7,744 nt of DNA, taken from contig JAADFA010000133.1 in the NCBI GenBank assembly GCA_013153135.1, forward strand, positions 1 to 7,744, given 5' to 3'. A program made the position numbers and the translations under genes. Origin of the DNA: Chloroflexota bacterium (GTDB lineage Bacteria; Chloroflexota; Anaerolineae; Anaerolineales; DRMV01). Shown here piece after piece: positions 1 through 5,515 of this stretch (within the stretch, counting starts at the first letter, position 1; every line of letters starts with the position of its first letter). The notes under the pieces were generated by a model. The model saw only the letters and a program-made list of their open reading frames with translations. It made no database searches and had not been told where the DNA came from.

Positions 1-1
1 C

Positions 2-208
2 TTGACGCCGTTGTTTTTGCCGACCTACGCTTCCTGGTTGAACCCCATAGAGAAGTTGTGGCGCTGGCTTCGGCAGGATGTGCTCCACTTATTACATCGC
101 CTGGCCCATCGGTTGGATCTCCTCCGCGCTCAGGTCGCCGAGTTCCTGGATCAATTTCAACATGGCTCCGAGGCCTTACTTCGCTATGTCAGATTATTAT
201 CAGAATGA
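2..208 (+). CDS. IS630-family transposase, C-terminal fragment (cut by window edge)
   Basis: This is the 3' end of a DDE transposase gene; the true start lies before the window, and the first codon visible (TTG) is only an internal codon. The translated end carries the hallmark of the IS630/Tc1-mariner catalytic domain: a hydrophobic strand and a proline-tyrosine turn followed by SWLNPIEKLWRWLR, in which the Glu of NPIE (17th visible residue) is the third acidic catalytic residue. After it comes the usual Arg/Leu-rich amphipathic tail ending near VRLLSE and a TGA stop at 206-208. In the visible 68 residues there is no frameshift, so this copy may be intact upstream. The enzyme would catalyse cut-and-paste transposition at TA targets. 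It directly abuts a decayed transposase on the opposite strand. The family call is strong; whether the element is active cannot be judged. Confidence 0.88.
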   Translation: MTPLFLPTYASWLNPIEKLWRWLRQDVLHLLHRLAHRLDLLRAQVAEFLDQFQHGSEALLRYVRLLSE

Positions 209-634
209 TTTGCTAATATCCAAAATACGGGGGGCTTTCAAAGCAGTAAAGGCACGCCGAGCGACCAGGCCGCTGGTGCCCAGCATGGCCTGGGATGCCA
301 CCCAGCCAGTGGCTACGTCGGTCCATATTAAGGTCACGACATACAGGCCTTGGGTGGAGGCCCAGCATGATGGACGGTGTCAACCTCCAAATGGCCGAAC
401 TCGGGGATATTGGCAGGTACTCGGTCGATAGGAACCGCTTGTGCGCCATCGACCGAGGCCGAGGAGGAGAGGGTAGCCGAGCCAAGCGGTCGGTCGGCGT
501 CGGACGGGCTCTACGATGCGGCGGACCGTGCTCGCCGAGCCCCGGGCCAAAGCGGCCTCAGTCTCGGCATCCAGACCCAAATGGCCGTAATACTGGGCCG
601 TAGGGACCAGGCGCCGGTTACAGGCGTTCGGCAC
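209..634 (-). pseudogene. Decayed rve-fold (integrase-like) transposase relic
   Basis: No single frame is open, but reading the minus strand across frames gives a continuous transposase-like protein. First comes GHLGLDAETEAALARGSAST followed by VRRIVEPVRRR (about 590-475), a helix-turn-helix-like stretch matching the 'SaaTvdRLL.paRr' segment of these transposases. A second frame then gives VPIDRVPANIPEFGHLEVD and TVHHAG (about 440-365), containing the first catalytic Asp of the RNase H fold (EVD). A third frame gives GLYVVTLIWTDVATGWVA and continues to ALKAPRILDI (about 350-212). There are at least two frameshifts. The N-terminal part and the region with the last catalytic Asp/Glu (DNG..E-type) are missing. 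The relic stops where the IS630 fragment ends, which suggests that insertion truncated it. The family assignment is from motif recognition only; the exact IS family (an ISNCY-like group is possible) is unsure. Confidence 0.72.
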
Positions 635-953
635 AGGAGTAATCCAAAAGTAGAACGCGCCACCCTGGTGCAGGGAGAGCGGGTGGTGTACCGGAGGCTT
701 TGGTACAAGAAACAGATGCGGATGCAGGGTCGTAAGCGAATGGCGACCGGATTAGGCCGAGCCGTTATAGGTGATGACCGACCTGGAGCCCGAGATTGGG
801 ATGGGCTTATTATCAGCAACGGATGAAGGCGGAGGAAAGTTTTTAGGTAATGAACAAGCGCCAGGAGCGGATGGAGAAGGTGTTGGCTTTGGTGTTGCTG
901 ACCTATTGTTCTTGTTAGTGGGCGAACGACTTCGGGATGTCTTGTTTGAGTGA
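635..953 (+). pseudogene. Decayed IS4-family transposase relic (C-terminal part)
   Basis: Pieces of an IS4-type DDE transposase are spread over three plus-strand frames. RSNPKVERATLVQGERVVYR and the following RLWYKK read at about 635-710. VMTDLEPEIGMG reads at about 768-804 in a second frame. YYQQRMKAEESF reads at 808-843 in a third and runs into a TAG stop. MNKRQERMEKVLALVLLTY follows in that frame at about 850-910. VGERLRDVLFE reads in the second frame again and ends at a TGA at 951-953. YYQQRMKAEE fits the Y-(2)-R-(3)-E part of the YREK signature of IS4 enzymes, with E the catalytic Glu. The segment that should carry the Lys (normally FRDLK) is deleted or scrambled just after the stop. The N-terminal half with the two catalytic Asp residues is absent. 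It is a dead copy, joined head to head with the minus-strand relic. Confidence 0.75.
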
Positions 954-1195
954 GGGACCGGAGGCACCCAGCCAAGCCCCAGGAATGGCCCCGTAGGCCT
1001 CCAAGGCGCGCATCCGATTCATCGTTGTCCCCTCTATTTCAAAGGATTCCTCCTAGGATATACCTAAAGCCAAAAAAGGTTCACCTGGGAAGAAAGCGAA
1101 ACAACCCCTGGCCCGAGTTCGTTTCGCTTTAAATAGACCGTCCTGGACACAGGCTCGGTCGTTCCCCGAACTTTCCCCAAAATCGAGGAGGTGCT
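954..1195. other. Intergenic region upstream of the protease gene
   Basis: No convincing gene lies here. It holds a perfect inverted repeat (listed separately) and, at 1185-1191, the strong Shine-Dalgarno gaggagg that fixes the protease start at 1196. I found no good -35/-10 pair: TTTCAA/TATACC with a 16-nt gap (1037-1064) is the best and is weak. A 34-codon minus-strand frame beginning at 1022 has an SD-like gagggg but matches nothing I know. Confidence 0.5.
1093..1130. promoter_or_regulatory. Perfect 10-bp inverted repeat upstream of the protease gene
   Basis: aaagcgaaac (1093-1102) is exactly complementary to gtttcgcttt (1121-1130), with an 18-nt spacer. It lies 66-103 nt before the protease ATG. 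As DNA it could be a two-half-site operator. As RNA it would be a hairpin whose 3' arm ends in TTT followed by AAAT, a poor terminator tail. It could also be a leftover of the neighbouring IS4 element. Function is unproven. Confidence 0.45.
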
Positions 1196-3133
1196 ATGCG
1201 CATCAAGGTTCGTCTTTCCTTGAGCGTGGGCCTGCTGCTGGCCCTGGTCGCGGTGTTCGGCTGGGCGTCCGCTCGCGCGGCCAACGACCAAGTGCGGGTC
1301 TGGGTCGAATTCCGCCCCGGCGCGCGCGGCGCGGTCGAACAGGCCCTGCGCGCGGCTGGCGCTCAGTTCCACTACACCTTCGACCGCCTCAACGCGTTCG
1401 TCGTCACCGTCCCCGAAGCAGCCCTCCAGGGCCTGCGCAACAACCCCAACGTGGTCGACATTGAGGAAGACGTGCCCCGCTATCTACTACGTACGCCCAT
1501 AACGGCGCCCGCCACCCGCTCCACCACGCTGCTCCCTGACCAGGTCGTGCCCTATGGCGTGGATATGGTCCAGGCCCGCGATGTCTGGGACGCCAACCGG
1601 GACGGCGTCGTGGACAGCGGCGCGCCCACGGGCGCGGGCATTACGGTGTGCATCATCGATACCGGCCTCTACACCGATCACGAAGACTTCGCGGGCGTGA
1701 ACATCCTGGGCGGCTATTCGCAAGTCGGCGACCCCTGGGATGAGGACGGCGCGGGCCACGGCACCCACGTCGCGGGTACCATCGCCGCGGCCAACAACGA
1801 CCTCGGCGTCGTGGGCGTGACCCCGGGCGCGGTGTCCCTTTACATCGTCAAGGTCTTCGACAACGACGGTTATTGGACCATGTCCTCGGACCTCGTGGAC
1901 GCGATCTACCGCTGTGCGGACGCGGGCGCGAACATCGTCAGCATGAGCCTCGGCGGCAGCCAGGCCAACGGCAAGGAAGAACGCGCGTTCAACGACCTGT
2001 ATAACCAGGGCATCCTGTTCGTCGCGGCCGCGGGGAACGATGGGACGACCGCGTACTCCTATCCGGCTTCGTATGACGCGGTCATCTCGGTCGCGGCCCT
2101 CGACAGCACCGGCACTGTGGCCTCCTTCTCCCAGCAGAACGACCAGGTCGAGCTGGCCGCGCCTGGCGTGGATGTACTCAGCACCGTGCCCTGGATCGAC
2201 CTCAACACGGTCACGGTGGACGGCGTGACTTACGACGCGAACCATATTGAATACGCGGCGCGCGGCACTGCCAGCGGGCCGCTGGTGGACGGCGGCTTGT
2301 GCGACAGCGTCGGGAACTGGACCGGCGCGGTGGTGCTGTGCGAGCGCGGGGATATCACCTTCTACGAAAAGGTGATGAACGTGCAACAGGGCGGCGGCGT
2401 GGCCGCGCTCATCTACAACAACGAGCCCGGCAATTTCTACGGCACCTTGGGCGACGGCAACACCTCGGACATCATCGCGCTGAGCCTGAGCCAAGAAGAC
2501 GGTCAATACCTGGTCGCCAACAAACTGGGCGCCACCGCCGAGGTCGTCAGCAGCCTGACCAAGCCGGCCAGCGGCTATGAGGCCTGGGACGGTACGTCGA
2601 TGGCTACGCCGCACGTATCGGCCGTGGCCGCGCTGGTCTGGAGCGCGTACCCCAACCTCAGCAACGTGGACATCCGCAACGCGCTGGATGCCACCGCGAA
2701 AGACCTCGGCGACCCGGGCCGCGATCCGGCCTACGGATACGGCCTGGTGCAGGCGTACGACGCGATCCAATACCTGGCCAACAACGATGGCGACGGCGAC
2801 TCAGGGGGTGATACGGGGACCGGCGGCGCGCTGCACGTGACCGTCGCCACGGACAAGAGCACCTATGCGGACCGTGAGACCGTGGTCATCACCGTGACGG
2901 TGAGCGACGACGCGGGCGCCGCGGTGGAAGGCGCCACGGTGACGGTCACCATCACCACGCCCAGGGGCAAGGTGGTGAGCGCCACCGGCACCACCGACGC
3001 GAACGGGCAAGTGGTCACGACCTATCGCATCAACGTGCGGCGAGATGGCTACGGCACCTACACCGTCGAAGCCACGGCGGTCAAAGACGGCTACACCTCG
3101 GGGAGCGGCAGCACCACCTTCGTCGTGCAATAG
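1196..3133 (+). CDS. Secreted subtilisin-like serine protease (S8) with PA insert and Ig-like C-terminal domain
   Basis: This is an exported endopeptidase of family S8. Residues 1-28 form a signal peptide: RIKVR, a Leu/Val-rich core, and an AxA-type site at ASARA/AND. Residues about 32-98 resemble an I9 inhibitor/chaperone propeptide. The catalytic domain shows Asp155 (CIIDTGL), His188 (GHGTHVAGT), oxyanion-hole Asn281 (AAAGND) and Ser468 (DGTSMATPH). Between Asn281 and Ser468, about residues 340-455 form a protease-associated (PA) domain that includes GAVVLCERGDI and GVAALIYNN. A DxNxDGxxD calcium-loop-like motif (132-140) precedes the catalytic Asp. After about residue 528 there is an Asp/Gly-rich linker (NNDGDGDSGGDTG), then a beta-strand-rich bacterial Ig-like (Big_1/invasin-type) domain (about 546-645). 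Four Cys (152, 240, 369, 382) could form disulfides. The start is set by gaggagg 4 nt upstream. It is probably a single-gene transcript, with a terminator just after the stop. Substrate unknown; likely extracellular protein scavenging. Confidence 0.96.
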   Translation: MRIKVRLSLSVGLLLALVAVFGWASARAANDQVRVWVEFRPGARGAVEQALRAAGAQFHYTFDRLNAFVVTVPEAALQGLRNNPNVVDIEEDVPRYLLRTPITAPATRSTTLLPDQVVPYGVDMVQARDVWDANRDGVVDSGAPTGAGITVCIIDTGLYTDHEDFAGVNILGGYSQVGDPWDEDGAGHGTHVAGTIAAANNDLGVVGVTPGAVSLYIVKVFDNDGYWTMSSDLVDAIYRCADAGANIVSMSLGGSQANGKEERAFNDLYNQGILFVAAAGNDGTTAYSYPASYDAVISVAALDSTGTVASFSQQNDQVELAAPGVDVLSTVPWIDLNTVTVDGVTYDANHIEYAARGTASGPLVDGGLCDSVGNWTGAVVLCERGDITFYEKVMNVQQGGGVAALIYNNEPGNFYGTLGDGNTSDIIALSLSQEDGQYLVANKLGATAEVVSSLTKPASGYEAWDGTSMATPHVSAVAALVWSAYPNLSNVDIRNALDATAKDLGDPGRDPAYGYGLVQAYDAIQYLANNDGDGDSGGDTGTGGALHVTVATDKSTYADRETVVITVTVSDDAGAAVEGATVTVTITTPRGKVVSATGTTDANGQVVTTYRINVRRDGYGTYTVEATAVKDGYTSGSGSTTFVVQ

Positions 3134-3158
3134 CCATCCCCCGCGGCGGATCCTTCGC

Positions 3159-3194
3159 CACAAAACCGGGGCCATGCACGGCCCCGGTTTTGTG
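3159..3194. terminator. Perfect 15-bp hairpin, intrinsic terminator of the protease gene
   Basis: cacaaaaccggggcc (3159-3173) pairs without mismatch with ggccccggttttgtg (3180-3194) around a 6-nt loop (atgcac), 25 nt after the protease stop. The GC-rich core next to the loop with A/T arms gives a TTTTGTGTTT tail on the plus strand. On the minus strand the same arms give TTTTGTGG. It can therefore act in both directions. Confidence 0.88.
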
Positions 3195-3280
3195 TTTGGG
3201 TGGAAGGCACGCGGTGGATATACGCTCATTAGATTTATTGAGCCGATATCAAGCGACGAGGGAGCGCAGGGCGGTCGCCC

Positions 3281-3366
3281 AGTATAAAATTGCATGCGAA
3301 TAGTTCGACCCAGCGCGGAACGTGCGGCCGACGGCGAGGATAGCGGGCGGGTTTCGCCGCTCGCGG
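3281..3366. repeat. Intergenic hairpin repeat, copy 1
   Basis: It begins agtataaaattgc and ends in a GC hairpin: gcgggcgg (3343-3350), loop gtttcg, ccgctcgc (3357-3364). By hand count about 66 of 86 positions match copy 2, with a one-base gap. The stem differs from copy 2 by one base, and this turns a G-C pair into G-U (read as plus-strand RNA), so the fold is kept. It is preceded by a small gggcg/cgccc inverted repeat (3269-3280). Confidence 0.7.
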
Positions 3367-3402
3367 GCCGCGATATGGGCCATGGCCGCGCTCGCGTGCC
3401 GC

Positions 3403-3430
3403 AGCCGCCGTGGGCTGGAAGCCCGCGGCT
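3403..3430. repeat. GC-rich hairpin between the two repeat copies
   Basis: agccgccgtgggct (3403-3416) pairs with agcccgcggct (3420-3430) apart from a 3-nt bulge, around a gga loop. It sits immediately before copy 2. From memory, 'ggctggaagcc' hairpins recur between genes in some high-GC bacteria, but I cannot verify the copy number here. Confidence 0.5.
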
Positions 3431-3515
3431 AGCATAAAATTGCGTGCGAATTATCCGGCCCAACGCGAAGCGTGCGGTGGAGGAGTTGGTAGCGGGCGGG
3501 TTCCGCCGCCCGCGG
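3431..3515. repeat. Intergenic hairpin repeat, copy 2
   Basis: It is a direct repeat of the element at 3281, exactly 150 nt downstream. It begins agcataaaattgc and ends in the hairpin gcgggcgg (3492-3499), loop gttccg, ccgcccgc (3506-3513), a perfect 8-bp stem. The terminal sequences are best conserved and the middle has diverged. This is the pattern expected of a structured repeat family (REP/BIME-like) or a small non-autonomous element. Confidence 0.7.
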
Positions 3516-3580
3516 CATGGGCGTCTACGAGCTTTGCCTGCGCCCTTCGAAAGACGCGGTCGCGGCCGTTAAGGCAAGCC

Positions 3581-3589
3581 TGGTATAAT
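3581..3589 (+). promoter_or_regulatory. Extended -10 promoter (TGGTATAAT)
   Basis: A consensus TATAAT (3584-3589) is preceded by the TG of an extended -10 element. There is no recognisable -35, as is usual for extended -10 promoters. The expected transcription start, 7-8 nt downstream, falls at about 3596-3597, on the ATG at 3597. This implies a leaderless message for the operon that follows. Confidence 0.72.
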
Positions 3590-3596
3590 GGCCGTG

Positions 3597-3947
3597 ATGG
3601 AAGGGAATCGCTCTCTAAGCGTGGCGACGTTCTTTATCAGCCTTGGCGTGCTTCTGGTGGTGCTCGCGGGGCTTATCGATGCTCTGGTTGCCCATTATCA
3701 AGCGCCCGATGAACACGCGTTGCCCGTACGCGCGCCCGTGGTAATGGCTGATCCCCAGGGCGCGTGGGCCGTTTATACACCCTCCGCGGCGTGGAGCTGG
3801 CGGTTTGAGCCTCCACGGCGGTCGACGTTGCTTTTCTGGGGCATCGTGCTCATCGCCCTTGGCCTGCTGCTAGCCCAGCGCCACCTCCCGCGACCCCAGC
3901 CCTCCTCACAACGCCGATCGTTATGGCAACGCCTCCGCCGCCGTTGA
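3597..3947 (+). CDS. Small two-TM membrane protein of unknown function
   Basis: A 116-residue protein if started at the ATG at 3597. An in-frame ATG at 3588 lies inside the TATAAT box and so is probably not transcribed as a start. There is no Shine-Dalgarno before either. Two hydrophobic segments are clear: about residues 8-30 (VATFFISLGVLLVVLAGLI) and about 77-93 (TLLFWGIVLIALGLLLA). Between them is a ~45-residue hydrophilic loop rich in Pro, Trp and Ala, and the tail is strongly basic (QRRSLWQRLRRR). By the positive-inside rule both ends should be cytoplasmic and the loop outside. No family is recognised. It is first in a probable operon, with a 28-nt gap to the aminotransferase gene. A role in placing or sensing something at the membrane for its neighbours is possible but unsupported. 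Confidence 0.72.
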   Translation: MEGNRSLSVATFFISLGVLLVVLAGLIDALVAHYQAPDEHALPVRAPVVMADPQGAWAVYTPSAAWSWRFEPPRRSTLLFWGIVLIALGLLLAQRHLPRPQPSSQRRSLWQRLRRR

Positions 3948-3964
3948 TTCGCCTAATCGACTGT

Positions 3965-3968
3965 GAGG
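3965..3968 (+). promoter_or_regulatory. Ribosome binding site of the aminotransferase gene
   Basis: gagg lies 7 nt before the ATG at 3976. It supports that start over other candidates, although it is short. Confidence 0.55.
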
Positions 3969-3975
3969 CTGATCG

Positions 3976-4812
3976 ATGGCCGATACTACCGCCTCGCGCG
4001 CATTATGGCGTCTTACGGACCAAGGTCCTGAACCGCGCCCGTGGCCCGCGTCCGCGCGCTCCTTGGATGACGCAACCCGGCTGCTTCCGCCGGGATTCTA
4101 CACGACGTTCCGCACGTTCGACCACAAGCGCCGCGTGCTCGGTTTGCGGCAGCATCTGCGGCGTCTTTATGCTCCGTTAAGTGGCCCACCACCCGTTAGT
4201 CCGGCCATGTTGCGGTCCGGACTTCGGCGCGCATTAGCAGCCTTTCCCGAGGACGAGGCTCGGGTGCGCCTGGTCATGGTGCCGGACGATGCAGTATACG
4301 CATTGCTGGAGCCTCTTCCCCACTGGCCACCGGAGATCTACAGCCATGGTGTTGCGACCATTGTGGTCCCTCTTGAGCGGCCAAGGCCCTGGGAAAAACG
4401 TACGGACTTTATACGACAACGGGCCCAGCTAATCGCTCTAATGCGTGCTCGAGGAGCCTTCGAAGCGCTCATGGCCCCACGCGGCCGCATTCGGGAAGGG
4501 CTGACCAGCAATTTCTTCTGGATTCGCGATGGCATTTTGCACACCGCCAAACAGTTTGTACTGCGTGGGGTAACTCGGCAAGCTGTGCTCCAGGTCGCGC
4601 GCGAGATGGACATCCCGCGGCGATATCGAGCTTTGCCTGTGGAGGACATCCCGAGCCTGGATGAAGCCTTTCTCACAAGCAGCAGTCGAGGCATTGTGCC
4701 CATTGTGCGCATTGACGAGCACATCGTAGGTTCGGACCGACCGGGGCCGCTTACGCGGCAACTTATGGATGGTTATACGCGCTATGTCCAAACGCGTGCG
4801 GAACGTATTTGA
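3976..4812 (+). CDS. Class IV PLP-dependent aminotransferase (BCAT / D-amino-acid aminotransferase / ADC lyase superfamily)
   Basis: A 278-residue fold-type IV PLP enzyme of usual length for the family (about 270-300). The N-terminal half has the substrate-side pattern GFYTTFRTFDHKRRVLGLRQ followed by HLRRL (residues 40-64). Lys141 in WEKRTDFIRQRA is the expected Schiff-base lysine. GRIREGLTSNFFW (170-182) gives the cofactor-binding Glu174 and the Ser178-Asn179 pair. LRGVTR (196-201) and FLTSSSRGIVPI (232-243) match the phosphate-binding segments of the family. The product could be a branched-chain or D-amino-acid aminotransferase or aminodeoxychorismate lyase (PabC). The sequence alone does not decide, and no folate or branched-chain genes sit nearby. 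It is the middle gene of a probable operon; its 3' end overlaps the lipoprotein start. It is cytoplasmic, with no signal peptide. Confidence 0.9.
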   Translation: MADTTASRALWRLTDQGPEPRPWPASARSLDDATRLLPPGFYTTFRTFDHKRRVLGLRQHLRRLYAPLSGPPPVSPAMLRSGLRRALAAFPEDEARVRLVMVPDDAVYALLEPLPHWPPEIYSHGVATIVVPLERPRPWEKRTDFIRQRAQLIALMRARGAFEALMAPRGRIREGLTSNFFWIRDGILHTAKQFVLRGVTRQAVLQVAREMDIPRRYRALPVEDIPSLDEAFLTSSSRGIVPIVRIDEHIVGSDRPGPLTRQLMDGYTRYVQTRAERI

Positions 4813-5515
4813 CGCCTGGACGCTGGTAAGGCTCCTTGGGTTAGTGCTGAGTCTGGGCCTCGGGGGCTGTGCTCAAGATCGGGTTAGCCTTGCAGACCCA
4901 CCCGCGTGGCGCCATGCGTATCCCATTGCAGAGGTTCAACGGGCGCAGCGTGATCAGACGGTACGCGTCGTCGTGTTACTCGAGGCCACAGGGCCCACGT
5001 CCGCGCGCGCACACGACCTCAGTGGAAGCATAGAGGTACAGAACCTACCGGCCAAGGGGCCTTGGCGCGAGCAACCGGCACGTACGTGGGTCGTGGAAGG
5101 CGAATTGCAGCATGATGCGGAGGGGCGCCCCTACTTGGTGGTCAAGCAGGTGGTCGCGAGCGAGGCTCTGCCTTACGGGGCTTATCTATGCGTGCATTGG
5201 ACCTGCGGCCGCTGGGACGAAGAACGTTGGGTTTGGCTTGGGCTGGATGGCCAGGCTTTCAGTTTAGACCGAAAACGGGGGGTGCGAACGCGCTGGCGTG
5301 TTGCCAAGGACGAGGTGCACCGGGTGCTGGACGCGCTCAGGCGCGCGCGAGTACGCCCCGTGGGCACACCAGATCCACGGGGCGCAATGTATCAATTTTG
5401 TTGGTGGACGGGCAAAGAGTGGAGAGATTGGGAAGTGTCTTCCCAACCGGATGGGTGGATACACGAAATTTTGGTCACCGTGGACGCCTGGCTACAAGGC
5501 CCACCGACGCCCTAA
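4784..5515 (+). CDS. Lipoprotein of unknown function
   Basis: A 243-residue protein if started at the ATG at 4784; the in-frame ATG at 4769 would add five residues. Neither has a strong Shine-Dalgarno. Both starts lie inside the aminotransferase gene, so translation is probably coupled. The N-terminus is basic (SKRVR), followed by a hydrophobic core and the lipobox LGLGGC with lipidated Cys29, giving a membrane-anchored exported protein. The mature part reads as mixed alpha/beta and is Trp-rich. It includes a CVHWTCGRWDEERWVWLGLD stretch with two Cys four residues apart in the motif CxxxxC, which could form a disulfide. The C-terminal region is also Trp-rich (QFCWWTGKEWRDWEV). I recognise no family. 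The context suggests it works with the two-TM protein, but its role is unknown. The stop overlaps that of the convergent gene. Confidence 0.8.
   Translation: MSKRVRNVFDAWTLVRLLGLVLSLGLGGCAQDRVSLADPPAWRHAYPIAEVQRAQRDQTVRVVVLLEATGPTSARAHDLSGSIEVQNLPAKGPWREQPARTWVVEGELQHDAEGRPYLVVKQVVASEALPYGAYLCVHWTCGRWDEERWVWLGLDGQAFSLDRKRGVRTRWRVAKDEVHRVLDALRRARVRPVGTPDPRGAMYQFCWWTGKEWRDWEVSSQPDGWIHEILVTVDAWLQGPPTP

Larger units (their letters stand above)
3195..3580. other. Gene-free interval with hairpin repeats
   Basis: About 390 nt between the protease terminator and the next promoter have no supported gene; the longer open frames here are GC-driven. The content is structural: two related ~86-nt repeats and several GC hairpins, listed separately. 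No tRNA or riboswitch shape was recognised. Confidence 0.6.

Noticed and set aside
511..975. 154-codon minus-strand open frame
   Set aside because: Low-complexity Arg/Ser/Pro product; the real signals in this interval are the two frameshifted transposase relics.
918..1022. Small minus-strand frame starting at 1022 with gagggg upstream (MNRMRALEAYGAIPGAW...)
   Set aside because: Only 34 codons, no known family, runs into the antisense of the IS4 relic. A spurious or broken gene is more likely.
1037..1064. TTTCAA / TATACC as promoter of the protease gene
   Set aside because: Poor hexamer matches and 16-nt spacing; no independent support.
1487..2770. 427-codon open frame on the minus strand inside the protease gene
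   Set aside because: It is a GC-bias shadow: the plus strand carries an intact S8 protease with every catalytic motif, and the minus product is a Val/Arg/Gly/Ala/His-rich non-protein-like sequence.
2801..3463. 220-codon minus-strand open frame
   Set aside because: Spans the protease 3' end, the terminator hairpin and the repeats; Arg/Gly/Pro-rich with no domain.
3281..3515. CRISPR array
   Set aside because: Only two imperfect 86-nt copies with hairpins and no short conserved repeat/variable spacer pattern.
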